Assembly (NCBI RefSeq): GCF_025753855.1
Contig: NZ_JAOWPT010000017.1
Span: forward strand, 41,298-105,297
DNA length: 64,000 nucleotides
Reading direction: 5' to 3'
Source: Mesorhizobium sp. ZC-5
GTDB taxonomy: Bacteria > Pseudomonadota > Alphaproteobacteria > Rhizobiales > Rhizobiaceae
Shown: one piece after another, positions 9,189 to 18,342 of the stretch
Layout of the letters: the number at the start of each line of letters is the position of its first letter
Numbering within the stretch: the first letter of the stretch is position 1
Translations under genes and position numbers: made by a program
The notes under the pieces: generated by a model
What the model was told of the DNA's origin: nothing
Seen by the model: the letters and a program-made list of their open reading frames with translations, nothing else
Databases searched by the model: none

Positions 9189-11315
9189 TTATAAGGCAAT
9201 TTGACGGTCGACTTCGAAACTGGCGCGTGTCGTCGCCAGCTGATCTTCCAGCGAAATCGGCCACGCTGATCCTGACTTCAGGGTCGCCGCCAACGCCGTC
9301 AACTCTTCCAGCTGGCCCTTCTCGATCGTCAACGCCTTCCAGCCGCCGCTGCCACCTGCCACGCTAAGCTGCTTGTAGTCATCCAGCGTAAGCACCTTGC
9401 CGTCGACAAATATCTCGGCGCGCTCCTTCGGATAGCTCTTCGAGCCCATAGCGGTATAGGTGAGCGTGCACACCGAGCCGTCGGCGTAACGTAGCGTCGC
9501 GACGAAATTGTCGTCCGGTCGCCAATATTTGGTATCGGAAACAATCGACGCCGCCTGGATGCCCACCGGCTGGCTTTCGGTCAGTGCGTTGAAGAGATCG
9601 TAGATATGGCAGGCCTCGCCGATGTTGCGGCCACCGCCTTGCGGACCATGAACCCAATGATCCGACGGAATATAACCCGCATTCATGCGATAGTTGACGA
9701 TCATTGGGGACGTGCGGCCGGCCAGTGCCTTTTTTGCGGCCGCGATGGCAGGAGAGAAGCGGCGGTTGAAACCGGTCATCAGTACCGGTCCCTTCGGGTT
9801 CTCGCTGTAGAAGCTTTCGATCTGCTGCAGTTCCTCTTCCGTCATCGCGAGCGGTTTCTCGACAAAGACGTGCTTTCCGGCCTTCAGTGCCCTCAACGTC
9901 ATATCGGCGTGCAGATCGTGGCGCGTCGCGATCAGCACCAAATCGATAGCCGGATCTGCGAGCACTGCCTCAAAATCGGTCGATGCGTTGGCGGCACCGA
10001 ACCGCTCCGCCGCGCCGCGCGCCGAAAGCCCGGTGCGGCTGACAATCGTGTGAAGTTCATATGAATCCTTCAGCTTCTGCAGGTTCGGCAAGTGCATTCC
10101 CTGGGCGAACCCTCCGGCACCGATCAGAGCCAGCTTGATCTTGCCGCTCTTCGCGGCTGGCGCGGCCACCTGAAGCGTGGCCTTGCGCGCTTCCTCGCGC
10201 TCCGGGTATTTCAGGAGCACCAGCAACGGCTTCGCACCAGGAGCGCTGAGCAAGCCGTAGGCCTCTTCAGCCCGGTCGATATCGAACGGGTCCTGCAGCA
10301 TGTTGGCGAGGCTGATCTTTCCGGCCGCGAGCTGGCGAAGATATTCGCTCATGTTGCGGTTTTCGGTCCAGCGCACATAGGCGATCGGATAGTCCGCGCC
10401 CTCTTCCTCGTAGAGCGGGTCGTAGCGGCCCGGCCCGTATGAGGTGGAAATAAAGAAATCGAGTTCCTTGGTGTAGATGTCCGAGCGGGCGATGTTCAGC
10501 CCGACATCGCCGACAACAACGACGCGCGCCTTGCGCCGACATGCCTGGAAAGCCTGGGCAAGAATCTCGCTGCTCGACGAGGCAGCGGTGATTATGACCG
10601 CATCGGCGCCATATCCATCGGTAAGCTTGGTGATCTTTTCGACGAGATCGCCATCGCCGGCCTTGATGCCGATATCCATTCCGTTGTCGAGCGCGGTCTG
10701 GATACGCTTCTCGTCGACGTCGGTTCCAATCACGCGGCAGCCGCTGGCGGTCAGAAGCTGCGCGGTGATCTGCCCGAGGATACCGAGACCGATCACGACA
10801 ACCGTCTCACCCAGAGTCGGGTTCGTGCGCCGTACGCCCTGCATGGCGATCGCGCCAAGCGTCACCGTCGCGGCCGGGCCGAATTCGAGGCTGTCCGGAA
10901 TGGAAACCGTCAAGTTGACCGGCACGTCGATGATTTCGGCGTGATTGGCGATGCCCGCCCCGGCGCACGCGACGCGGTCGCCAATCTTCAATCCCTCGAC
11001 TTCGGAGCCGACCGCGATCACCGTCCCCGCGGCCGAATATCCGGTCGGCAGGCCTGCGTCGAGCTTGCCCTTGATCTGCTTGTAGACCCGGGCAAAGCCC
11101 TGGTCCTTCATCAACTGCAGGGCTTTCTTGACGTGATGCGGCTGTTTCAACGCGCGCCTGTAAAGCGGCAGGCCCGACATTTTGACGCCGGCCATCTCGG
11201 TGCCGACGCTGACGCAGGACTGCTTGACGCTGACCAGGACATTTTTCGGGCTGACGGTCGGAGCCGGCACATCCTTCAGGAAAACCTTGCCCGATTTGAC
11301 CAAAAGCTGCTTCAC
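9189..11315 (-). CDS. Two-domain oxidoreductase: zinc-type dehydrogenase fused to Gfo/Idh/MocA oxidoreductase
   Basis: This 708-residue protein joins two dehydrogenases. Residues 1-350 are a medium-chain (alcohol/threonine dehydrogenase-like) unit with the Rossmann motif VVIGLGILGQITAQL near 175 and the substrate domain GYSAAGTVIAVGSEVEGLKIGDRVAC. Residues about 390-708 are a Gfo/Idh/MocA unit with LALIGAGGFAQGMHLPNL and EKPLAMTEEEL. The catalytic zinc ligands of the first unit are not clearly preserved. This fused architecture recurs in bacterial capsule and exopolysaccharide loci beside heparinase and asnB-like genes; the exact reaction is not known to me. Its ATG overlaps the wecC stop by four bases (ATGA), so the two are coupled. 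Confidence 0.82.
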   Translation of the reverse strand: MKQLLVKSGKVFLKDVPAPTVSPKNVLVSVKQSCVSVGTEMAGVKMSGLPLYRRALKQPHHVKKALQLMKDQGFARVYKQIKGKLDAGLPTGYSAAGTVIAVGSEVEGLKIGDRVACAGAGIANHAEIIDVPVNLTVSIPDSLEFGPAATVTLGAIAMQGVRRTNPTLGETVVVIGLGILGQITAQLLTASGCRVIGTDVDEKRIQTALDNGMDIGIKAGDGDLVEKITKLTDGYGADAVIITAASSSSEILAQAFQACRRKARVVVVGDVGLNIARSDIYTKELDFFISTSYGPGRYDPLYEEEGADYPIAYVRWTENRNMSEYLRQLAAGKISLANMLQDPFDIDRAEEAYGLLSAPGAKPLLVLLKYPEREEARKATLQVAAPAAKSGKIKLALIGAGGFAQGMHLPNLQKLKDSYELHTIVSRTGLSARGAAERFGAANASTDFEAVLADPAIDLVLIATRHDLHADMTLRALKAGKHVFVEKPLAMTEEELQQIESFYSENPKGPVLMTGFNRRFSPAIAAAKKALAGRTSPMIVNYRMNAGYIPSDHWVHGPQGGGRNIGEACHIYDLFNALTESQPVGIQAASIVSDTKYWRPDDNFVATLRYADGSVCTLTYTAMGSKSYPKERAEIFVDGKVLTLDDYKQLSVAGGSGGWKALTIEKGQLEELTALAATLKSGSAWPISLEDQLATTRASFEVDRQIAL

Positions 11316-12574
11316 GACCAGACTCCCCGTGTATCGATGAGGGTCTTGCCGTCGAGCTTTCCCCGTTGAATTTCAGTGTAAGGCCGGTGATTGACCAGCA
11401 TCACCAGGATTTCGGCCCGTCCAACCACTTCCTGAATGTCTTCCAGCATCCGGACGTGCGGCTTGCCGGCAAGCGATTCGGGCAGCTTGTCGATATTCGG
11501 TTCCGACACGATGATTTCGCAGTTCCCCCATCCGGCCACCGTCTCGGCTATGGCCAGGGCGGGGCTTTCCCTGAGATCGTCCACGTCCGCCTTGAATGCT
11601 AGGCCCAGGAGCGCCACCGTCGGGCGCCCGGCAGCGCCTCTTTTGTCGATCGCCGTCCTGATCTTTCCGAGCACCAGTTGAGGCTTGCTGTCGTTGACCT
11701 CGCGAGAAGTACGGATAAGCCGCGCTTCGTCGGGTGCTGCCGCGACGATGAACCAGGGATCGACCGCAATGCAGTGGCCGCCGACACCCGGACCCGGCTG
11801 CAGGATGTTGACGCGTGGATGATAGTTAGCGAGCTTGATCAGCTCCCAGACATTGATGCCGAGCTTCTCGCAGACGATCGAAAGCTCGTTTGCGAATGCG
11901 ATGTTGACGTCGCGAAACGCATTCTCGGTCAGCTTGCACATTTCGGCGGTGCGCGCGTTGGTGACGTTCAACTCGCCCTTGCAAAAGATGCGATACAGTT
12001 CCTCGGCCTTGGCCGAGCAACCGGCGGTGATGCCGCCGATGACGCGGCTGTTTTCGACGAGTTCGGTCAAGACCCGACCCGGGAGGACCCGCTCGGGGCA
12101 ATAGGCGACATGCACGTCGCAGTCCTCATCACCAGCACTCGGAAACTTCAGGTCTGGCCTCATGGCGGCCATCTGCTCGACAAGCCTGTCGGTCGTGCCC
12201 GGAGGAGACGTCGATTCGAGGACGACGAGATTTCCTTTCCGAAGCAGTGGCGCGATCGACCGGCCGGCCGCCTCCACATAGGCCAGGTCTGCCTTGCCAT
12301 CGTGAAACGGCGTCGGCACGGCGATCATGAAGGCGTCGGCAACTTCCGGCTTGGTCGCGGCGCGCAGGTGGCCTTGTTGGACGGCATGCGCGGTGACGGC
12401 CTCGAGGTCCGGCTCCACGATATGAATTTCGCCCTTGTTGATCTTGGCGACGACCTCTTCCTTGACGTCGATGCCTATCACCTGAACGCCGCGCGATGCG
12501 ATGACGGAAGCCGTCGGCAGGCCGATATAGCCCAGGCCAAGCACACAGACGCTTTTTATATTGGCAGAACTCAT
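11312..12574 (-). CDS. wecC: UDP-N-acetyl-D-mannosamine dehydrogenase
   Basis: The 420-residue protein belongs to the UDP-glucose/GDP-mannose dehydrogenase family. It shows the NAD-binding start [18 protein letters not shown], the central segment [18 protein letters not shown], and the catalytic-cysteine motif [16 protein letters not shown] near residue 265, whose VDPWF wording is typical of WecC rather than UDP-glucose dehydrogenase. It would oxidise UDP-ManNAc twice to UDP-ManNAcA. The gene overlaps wecB upstream and the two-domain oxidoreductase downstream by four bases each, so all three form one translation unit. Confidence 0.9.
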   Translation of the reverse strand: MSSANIKSVCVLGLGYIGLPTASVIASRGVQVIGIDVKEEVVAKINKGEIHIVEPDLEAVTAHAVQQGHLRAATKPEVADAFMIAVPTPFHDGKADLAYVEAAGRSIAPLLRKGNLVVLESTSPPGTTDRLVEQMAAMRPDLKFPSAGDEDCDVHVAYCPERVLPGRVLTELVENSRVIGGITAGCSAKAEELYRIFCKGELNVTNARTAEMCKLTENAFRDVNIAFANELSIVCEKLGINVWELIKLANYHPRVNILQPGPGVGGHCIAVDPWFIVAAAPDEARLIRTSREVNDSKPQLVLGKIRTAIDKRGAAGRPTVALLGLAFKADVDDLRESPALAIAETVAGWGNCEIIVSEPNIDKLPESLAGKPHVRMLEDIQEVVGRAEILVMLVNHRPYTEIQRGKLDGKTLIDTRGVWS

Positions 12575-13692
12575 TCCTGCTCCTCGATCACGGTTCTAAT
12601 TCGCTTGGCCGCCATGCCGTCGCCGTAAGGGTTTATGGTCTGAGCCATACGCTGATAATGTTCGTCGTCGTTGAGAAGCCGCCGGGCTTCGTCGACGATT
12701 TTGGCCCGTGACGTGCCGACCAGGATAACGGTCCCGGCATCCACGGCTTCGGGACGTTCCGTCGTCTCGCGCATGACAAGGATGGGTTTGCCGAGCGACG
12801 GCGCTTCCTCCTGGACACCTCCCGAATCGGTGATGATCAGATGCGATTTCTGCATCAGAAACACGAACGGTTCGTAGTCGAGGGGATCGATCAGATGGAC
12901 GAACGGCACGCCTTTGAGGAAACGTTCGACCGGTTCCCGTACGCTGGGATTGGGGTGGACCGGATAGACGATTTGCACCCTATGTCGTTCGGAAATATCG
13001 AGAAGCGCCCGGCAGATTTCCTCGAAGCCCGCTCCAAAATTCTCACGGCGATGTCCGGTAACCAGCACGACCGGCCGCTCCGGTTCCAGGAACGAGAATT
13101 TGTGCTCGAACTGGCTGAGCCTCTCCGGCGACGAGCGGATCTTCGCAACAGTCTCGAGCAGCGCATCGATGACGGTGTTGCCGGTTACGTGGATGTTGGC
13201 CGAAGGAATACCTTCGTCGAGCAGATTTTGCCGCGATTTTTCAGTCGGTGCGAAATGATATCGCGTTGCGAGCGTGGCGACGCGGCGATTCATTTCCTCC
13301 GGCCATGGCGCAAGCAGGGATCCGGACCTTAAACCCGCTTCGACATGGCCGACGGGCAATTTGCGATAGAACGCGGCAAGCGAGGCGGCGAGCGTCGTCG
13401 TCGTGTCGCCGTGCACGAGAACAATGTCCGGCCGCACCTTGTCGAGGACGCTCCCTATGCCGGTCAAGACCCGCGCCGTCAGTTGATCCAGCGTTTGGTT
13501 CGGCTGCATGAGATCGAGATCATGATCCGGTCTGATCTCGAAAAGTTCGAGAACCTGATCAAGCATCTGGCGGTGCTGAGCCGTCACGCAAACCGTCGCA
13601 TCGAGCTTTTCGCTCTTGCGAAGTTCCGACACGACCGGCGCCATTTTGATCGCTTCAGGGCGCGTGCCAAAAATCGTCAGGACCTTTTTCAT
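12571..13692 (-). CDS. wecB: UDP-N-acetylglucosamine 2-epimerase (non-hydrolysing)
   Basis: The 373-residue protein begins [20 protein letters not shown], the standard start of WecB; the open frame reaches further up (13752) but adds an atypical Gly/Asn-rich leader. Family motifs seen are [37 protein letters not shown] and [15 protein letters not shown]. The enzyme interconverts UDP-GlcNAc and UDP-ManNAc, supplying WecC directly downstream. About 220 bases separate it from the sugar-phosphate transferase upstream, so a promoter may lie there. Confidence 0.92.
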   Translation of the reverse strand: MKKVLTIFGTRPEAIKMAPVVSELRKSEKLDATVCVTAQHRQMLDQVLELFEIRPDHDLDLMQPNQTLDQLTARVLTGIGSVLDKVRPDIVLVHGDTTTTLAASLAAFYRKLPVGHVEAGLRSGSLLAPWPEEMNRRVATLATRYHFAPTEKSRQNLLDEGIPSANIHVTGNTVIDALLETVAKIRSSPERLSQFEHKFSFLEPERPVVLVTGHRRENFGAGFEEICRALLDISERHRVQIVYPVHPNPSVREPVERFLKGVPFVHLIDPLDYEPFVFLMQKSHLIITDSGGVQEEAPSLGKPILVMRETTERPEAVDAGTVILVGTSRAKIVDEARRLLNDDEHYQRMAQTINPYGDGMAAKRIRTVIEEQE

Positions 13693-13915
13693 CGGCCGCC
13701 GCGAACCTCGGATAAGCAGTGATCCATTCCCGTTACCGTTACCTCGCGGCAAGGCCAGCTAACTGTCCGAGTGCCAAATATGATTGTCTGCGCTCTTGAT
13801 TCAGGGCGCCACATCGACCGGAATCCCACGAGACCCCTGCAGGTAGGCAGCGTTTAGTAGATCAAGAAATTAATGTCCATCCGAAAGTGTGTCACGGCAC
13901 ATCCCGGCACGAGCG

Positions 13916-14473
13916 CTAGTAGCGCGCGGCATCTCCTGATCCTTTCCCCGCTACGGTCGCGAAAAGTATGCCGAGATCTGAAAAGAAGTTTTTCGTATCG
14001 ATGTATCGGCGATCTGCTTCAGCCAGCGCCTCCGGAGTGGACATATCTATGGCGGCCAATTGTGCGGGGCCTGTTATTCCCGGCCGAATACTGAAGACAT
14101 CCTTTGCCCGCCGTGCCCGGATGACATGTTCCTGATTCGGAAGACAAGGGCGCGGGCCGACCAGACTCATGTCGCCGCGCAGAACGTTGAAAAGTTGAGG
14201 GAGTTCATCGAGCTTCGTGGATCGCAGCCGGCGGCCGGTGGGTGTAATCCAGCTTGCGGACACGTCGTGAGAACCGGCCAGCGGCGCTCCCGTCGCCATG
14301 GTGCGGAACTTGTAGCACTGAAAGGGCTGCTCATGCCTCCCGACGCGGGCCTGCACGAACAGTGCCGGACCTGGCGACGAGCGCCTCACCACGATGGCGA
14401 CGATCGCCATAACTGGCAGCAGAAGGATTATCGCGACAAGGGAGACAAGGAAATCAAATGCACGCTTCGTCAA
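13916..14473 (-). CDS. Undecaprenyl-phosphate sugar phosphotransferase, short WreU/WbkF-like form
   Basis: This 185-residue protein is a minimal bacterial sugar transferase (PF02397, polyprenyl-phosphate hexose-1-phosphate transferase). It has one N-terminal membrane segment (FDFLVSLVAIILLLPVMAIV), then the conserved catalytic region with YKFRTM, RLRSTKLDELPQLFNVLRGDMSLVGPRP and RPGITGPAQL. It should transfer a sugar-1-phosphate onto undecaprenyl phosphate and so begin the glycan. The adjacent NDP-sugar reductase and the nearby 4,6-dehydratase suggest UDP-QuiNAc as donor, as known for Rhizobium etli WreU; this is inferred from context. The ORF is complete. Confidence 0.85.
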   Translation of the reverse strand: MTKRAFDFLVSLVAIILLLPVMAIVAIVVRRSSPGPALFVQARVGRHEQPFQCYKFRTMATGAPLAGSHDVSASWITPTGRRLRSTKLDELPQLFNVLRGDMSLVGPRPCLPNQEHVIRARRAKDVFSIRPGITGPAQLAAIDMSTPEALAEADRRYIDTKNFFSDLGILFATVAGKGSGDAARY

Positions 14474-14518
14474 ATTCCGAACCGCCTGTTCAAGAATGCG
14501 CGACCATAGCCAGATTTT

Positions 14519-15460
14519 TCACCGTTGGAAGCCGGCACCCGAACGTGTGATCCCCTGCCGGGGCCGGATTTCCGGCGACCAGCCGAAGGTTTCGCGAAAC
14601 AGCCTTGAATCGACCTGCAGATTGCCGAGAAGGCTCTTCGCGATCTTCTCCTTGCCAAGCGTCCTGAGCAACACCCTGAGCAATGCCGCGGGCACGGGCA
14701 CGAGCCGCGGCGACATTCCCATGCCGGAACGCAACCAAGTGAGGATTTCCTTCAGACTGACGGATTCCTCATCGGAGACCATGTAGGTTCCCGGCTTCAG
14801 GTCTGCATCCGGCAGCGAAACCAACCCGAAGATGGCATCGGCGAGATTTTCCGCCGCGATCAGCGTACGGCTGTTACCGATGGCGCCGAATGGTAGCGGC
14901 ACTCCCGTCGCGGCGAGGCGCTGGAGCAGGCGCCAGTTCCCTTGTGCGCCTGCCCCATAGACGATCGGAGGCCTGAGGACGATCCCGATACGGCCCGGCC
15001 CGTCGAATTGGCCCATGTGGCTTTCCGCCGCCAGTTTCGAGCGTCCATAAGGAGTTGTCGGAGTGGGCGTGGTCTGCTCGCTGACAGGCGTTTCCGCTGA
15101 GTTATCGGCCACCGCGAACACGCTTGACAACAGAATAAGCACTTTGGCATCGGAGGCTGCGGCCTGCTCCACCAACCGCGCGGTGCCCCGATCGTTGACC
15201 TCGTCGAACGCCTCATTCGGGACTCCTCGCAGCGGTACCTGTGCCGCGAGATGGACGACCGCGTCGCAACCTTGCAGTACAGGGCGCCAGTCGGTTTGCG
15301 ACCCTACCTCACCTACCGCGAAATACTGCACCTTGCCGTGGGGTGCCGCCGTCCTTGCAGCTCTGCCGGCAAGGTTGAGAGCGAATCCGGCGTCGCGCAA
15401 CCGCTGCACAAGCAGGCCGCCGACAAAGCCGCTGGCACCCGTGACAAGGATTCTTTTCAT
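14519..15460 (-). CDS. NAD-dependent epimerase/dehydratase family protein, probable 4-keto-sugar reductase (WreQ/WbpV-like)
   Basis: The protein has 313 residues and belongs to the extended short-chain dehydrogenase family. Visible are ILVTGASGFVGGLLVQRL (NAD-binding), VVHLAAQVPLRG, and the catalytic YGRSKLAAES (Tyr-x3-Lys). The pairing with a small initiating transferase and a WbpM-type dehydratase is the same set (WreQ, WreU, WreV) that makes and uses UDP-QuiNAc in R. etli O antigen; WbpV of Pseudomonas is another relative. On that basis it may reduce UDP-4-keto-6-deoxy-GlcNAc to UDP-QuiNAc. An epimerase activity is the alternative. A 75-bp duplicated element begins about 15 bases upstream of its start. 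Confidence 0.75.
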   Translation of the reverse strand: MKRILVTGASGFVGGLLVQRLRDAGFALNLAGRAARTAAPHGKVQYFAVGEVGSQTDWRPVLQGCDAVVHLAAQVPLRGVPNEAFDEVNDRGTARLVEQAAASDAKVLILLSSVFAVADNSAETPVSEQTTPTPTTPYGRSKLAAESHMGQFDGPGRIGIVLRPPIVYGAGAQGNWRLLQRLAATGVPLPFGAIGNSRTLIAAENLADAIFGLVSLPDADLKPGTYMVSDEESVSLKEILTWLRSGMGMSPRLVPVPAALLRVLLRTLGKEKIAKSLLGNLQVDSRLFRETFGWSPEIRPRQGITRSGAGFQR

Positions 15461-15474
15461 GTCACATTTCCCTC

Positions 15475-15545
15475 ACGATTCCCGATATAACCAGAGAATG
15501 AAGACATCGCCCATTGTTTTTCGGTTGCGGAATCGCGGCGACGCG
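15475..15545. repeat. Copy 1 of a duplicated element of about 70 bp
   Basis: The sequence beginning ACGATTCCCGATATAAC is repeated, in the same orientation, at 16191. The copies share ATGAAG, GGTTGCG and CGCGGCGACGCG at matching positions, with scattered differences and a 2-base gap; I estimate three quarters or more identity by eye. This copy lies directly upstream of the minus-strand NDP-sugar reductase gene. Confidence 0.7.
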
Positions 15546-15765
15546 TCCCGAAAGGCACTGGCCCGTATAGTCAATTCTGCAGGTACACCGAAGCCGCCAC
15601 GCCGGCCACCGTTTCACCTGCAATAGGATCGGCGCTGAAGTGTCCATGTGCCCTTTTGATCGACTGCCGTTTCGATAAGCGCGCAGTGTTTGCCCGAAAC
15701 TGACTAGCCCCGGTCGTAAGATAGGAAGGATTAAGCGTCAACGACGACGGGGATCGAGGCAGCAA
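15546..15765. other. Intergenic stretch without a gene
   Basis: No convincing reading frame or RNA is seen between the first repeat copy and the IS remnant. Just to its right, at 15777-15812, an 18-bp unit TTTTACACCGCGGCCGTC occurs twice in perfect tandem. Confidence 0.5.
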
Positions 15766-16092
15766 TCATCTCACCCTTTTACACCGCGGCCGTCTTTTAC
15801 ACCGCGGCCGTCCGTACAGGGATACCAGTAGTCGCACACATTGAAGAAAAGGCCGAGAAGAACCCCACCCCGTATTTATGCTTCGGAACGAAGCAACTCG
15901 CCCAGCTTGCCGTTCTCGTCCTCGAGTTGCTTCAACCGCTTCGGGCAGCAAGCCGTCGTATTTCTTCTTCCAGTTGAAGTAGGTCGCGTAGCTGATGCCC
16001 GCCCGACTACAGATCTCCGCCATGGGAATTCCGCCCGATCCTTGCTTCAGAATGAACGCCTTCTGTGCGTCTGAGAACTTCGATGCCTTCAT
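15766..16092 (-). pseudogene. IS3-family OrfA transposase remnant (frameshifted, OrfB missing)
   Basis: The frame starting at 16092 reads MKASKFSDAQKAFILKQG, then the helix-turn-helix AEICSRAGISYATYFNWKKKYDGLL, the classic start of OrfA of IS3-family elements (IS407-like group). After about residue 50 the frame is wrong: the expected coiled-coil end LKQLEDENGKLGELLRSEA is still readable but in another frame and then stops. The catalytic OrfB is absent. This is a dead fragment lying between the two copies of the 70-bp element, so transposition or recombination probably shaped this junction. It has its own GGAGAG ribosome site before the ATG. Confidence 0.8.
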
Positions 16093-16190
16093 CGCTCTCC
16101 GCTCCTTCTCCCAGCCGCGAGAATACAGCGAAAAACTCTAACCAAAAACGATCGAGTTTTCAGGAGTCAGAGCATGTCAGATATCCTTCA

Positions 16191-16262
16191 ACGATTCCCG
16201 ATATAACTGAAGGATGAAGGCATCTCTCAATTTTTGGTTGCGAGAGCGCGGCGACGCGCCTC
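16191..16262. repeat. Copy 2 of the duplicated element of about 70 bp
   Basis: Matches the copy at 15475 in the same orientation. Here the core is framed by the inverted repeat CCTTCA (16185-16190) and TGAAGG (16208-16213). The copy lies 110 bases upstream of the 4,6-dehydratase gene on the plus strand, where a promoter or operator would be expected. Confidence 0.65.
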
Positions 16263-16371
16263 AGCAATTCCACCACGAACGAGCGCTGGAATGTTGTAAG
16301 GACAGCTCGATTCGGGTAACTAACAGGCAAGCGGGTAGACAAACAATGAATTTCTGCGGGGAGAGTTCGCT

Positions 16372-18276
16372 TTGAAGCGATACTTGAGCATTGCCCATGA
16401 TTTGATAGTAGCCGGATCGGCATTTTTGCTCTCATATGTGACTGTTCTTGGTATCGATCTCGCGCTCGAGACTCCAGGCATCGCTGAAAAAACCGGGGCA
16501 TTCATCGCGGTTTGCGCTTTTTTCTTCTTTTTCTTTTCGATGCATCGCGGTTCCTGGCGCTACGTCTCCATCCCGGACCTGACAACGATCATCAAGGCGA
16601 CGGCCTTCTCGGTCCTCGTCTACACGGTCGGGGCTTTTTTGATGACGCGCGGTTCCAACGTGCCGCGTTCGGTCCCGGTGCTGACGACCTTGTACATGAT
16701 AGCAGGCCTTTCGGCCTCGCGGCTGGCCTATCGGCTGCTCCTTGAACGCAGTTTGGGATTTCCAATCCTCTCCCAGCAGAGGTTGAAGAAGAAGCGGTAC
16801 GTTCTTCTCTACGGACTTACCGATGCAGCCGAGAGCTTCATTCGGTCGACCCGACGCGACGTGAACCGCGAAACCGCGGTGATCGGCATTCTCGATGACG
16901 GTGCTAACAGCACGCGGATGGTGCAAGGTGTGAAGGTACTGGGCTCGCTGTCCGAGCTTGAACCGATCGTCGCCAAGCTTCAGCGTAACGGCACAAAAGT
17001 TTCCGAACTGATCGTCACGGAAGCTGCTCCCAGCCGAGAGCAGCTCGGCGAGATCGTCGAACTGGCGACACGCCTCGGCATCAAGGCTTCTCGCATTCCG
17101 AGCGTGACCGAAACCGCGCTCATAACCGGCCGCCTGGAGCCGAAGCCGATCGATCTGGGCGATCTGCTGGGACGCCCGGAAGTAAAGACCGATCTCGAAG
17201 GGGTCGCCGGTCTCATCAACGGCAAGGTCGTGCTTGCCACGGGGGCAGGCGGTTCCATCGGCTCCGAGCTTTGCCGCCAGATCGCGATGTTCGGCCCTAG
17301 CGAACTCGCGATCACTGACAGCTCCGAATTCCACCTTTATCTGCTTGATCTGGAATTGCGGGAACGCCATCCCAACCTCAGGATCGTCACTCGCATCGTC
17401 GATGTTCGCGACGGCAGGCGCGTGTCCCACCTCTTCGAGGACGTGAAGCCTGAGGTCGTCTTTCACGCCGCCGCGCTGAAGCACGTCCCGCTGGTCGAGA
17501 GCAATCCCCTCGAGGGCATCAAGACTAATCTCCTTGGCACGCGCAACGTTGCGAACGCTGCGATGGAAAACGGCGCCTCCACGTTCGTAATGATTTCCAC
17601 CGACAAGGCGGTCAACCCCACGAACATTATGGGCGCCACAAAGCGCGCCGCCGAAGCCTACTGCCAGGCGCTGGACGTCGTCACCAAGAAGACAAGGTTC
17701 AAGACCGTCCGCTTCGGCAACGTGCTGGGATCGAATGGCTCGGTCGTCCCGCGCTTTCAGGAGCAGATCGCCAATGGCGGGCCGGTCACGGTCACGCACC
17801 CGAACATGGTTCGCTTTTTCATGACTATCCCGGAGGCGGTCCGACTTGTCCTCCACGCTTCCGCCCGCGCGCTGCGGCAGCAGTCGGATCGCGGCAAGAT
17901 CATGGTGCTGGACATGGGCGAGCCCGTGCGGATCGCCGACCTCGCAGAGCGCATGATCCAACTGGCGGGATTTCGGCCACATACCGACATCGAGATCGCC
18001 TTCACCGGTCTCCGGCCGGGCGAGAAGCTCTATGAAGAGCTTTTCGACACTTCGGAAGCACAGGACGGCCTAACTGAAGAAGGTTATGTGATCGCCTCGC
18101 CGCGGATCATCGATAGCGCGCTTTTGCACCGCACTTTATCCGGGATCGAAACGGCCGTCGGAAAAGAAAATTCCGTGCGCGCGATCGAGCTTTTGTTGCA
18201 CATCGTGCCCGAATATCGGCCCATGCAGCCGAACGAAGTTCAGGACGCTGGAGGCGTCGTCGTCGATCAAGCCTGA
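16372..18276 (+). CDS. Membrane-bound UDP-GlcNAc 4,6-dehydratase (WbpM/CapD/WreV-like)
   Basis: The 634-residue protein has about four N-terminal membrane segments, a degenerate CoA-binding-like domain (about 140-260), and a C-terminal dehydratase domain starting at VVLATGAGGSIGSELCRQI. The active-site segment MISTDKAVNPTNIMGATKR matches WbpM-type 4,6-dehydratases, where Met replaces Tyr near the catalytic Ser-x-Asp-Lys. It would convert UDP-GlcNAc to UDP-4-keto-6-deoxy-GlcNAc, which the reductase at 14519 could turn into UDP-QuiNAc. Translation starts at a TTG (16372) with GGGGAGAG a few bases upstream. It is transcribed away from the main minus-strand series. Confidence 0.88.
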   Translation: MKRYLSIAHDLIVAGSAFLLSYVTVLGIDLALETPGIAEKTGAFIAVCAFFFFFFSMHRGSWRYVSIPDLTTIIKATAFSVLVYTVGAFLMTRGSNVPRSVPVLTTLYMIAGLSASRLAYRLLLERSLGFPILSQQRLKKKRYVLLYGLTDAAESFIRSTRRDVNRETAVIGILDDGANSTRMVQGVKVLGSLSELEPIVAKLQRNGTKVSELIVTEAAPSREQLGEIVELATRLGIKASRIPSVTETALITGRLEPKPIDLGDLLGRPEVKTDLEGVAGLINGKVVLATGAGGSIGSELCRQIAMFGPSELAITDSSEFHLYLLDLELRERHPNLRIVTRIVDVRDGRRVSHLFEDVKPEVVFHAAALKHVPLVESNPLEGIKTNLLGTRNVANAAMENGASTFVMISTDKAVNPTNIMGATKRAAEAYCQALDVVTKKTRFKTVRFGNVLGSNGSVVPRFQEQIANGGPVTVTHPNMVRFFMTIPEAVRLVLHASARALRQQSDRGKIMVLDMGEPVRIADLAERMIQLAGFRPHTDIEIAFTGLRPGEKLYEELFDTSEAQDGLTEEGYVIASPRIIDSALLHRTLSGIETAVGKENSVRAIELLLHIVPEYRPMQPNEVQDAGGVVVDQA

Positions 18277-18284
18277 TTTCATTG

Positions 18285-18325
18285 GCAGGAGAAACCTGCT
18301 GCGGCGCGACCCGTGGCCGCGCCGC
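18285..18325. terminator. Two hairpins between convergent genes, possible bidirectional terminator
   Basis: Stem GCAGG/CCTGC (18285-18299) is followed by stem GCGGCGCG/CGCGCCGC (18301-18325, 9-base loop). They lie in the 66-base gap between the converging dehydratase and bioY genes. There is no U-tract, so function as an intrinsic terminator is only likely. Confidence 0.4.
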
Positions 18326-18342
18326 GCCAATCGACTGGAAGC

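Noticed and set aside
7563-9194. 543-codon plus-strand frame over asnB
   Set aside because: It is the shadow of the well-supported minus-strand AsnB-like gene.
16432-17982. 516-codon minus-strand frame over the 4,6-dehydratase
   Set aside because: Antisense shadow with no recognisable domain; the plus-strand gene has clear catalytic motifs.
18285-18325. Hairpins as a riboswitch near bioY
   Set aside because: They lie downstream of bioY, in the convergent gap, and do not resemble a known riboswitch.
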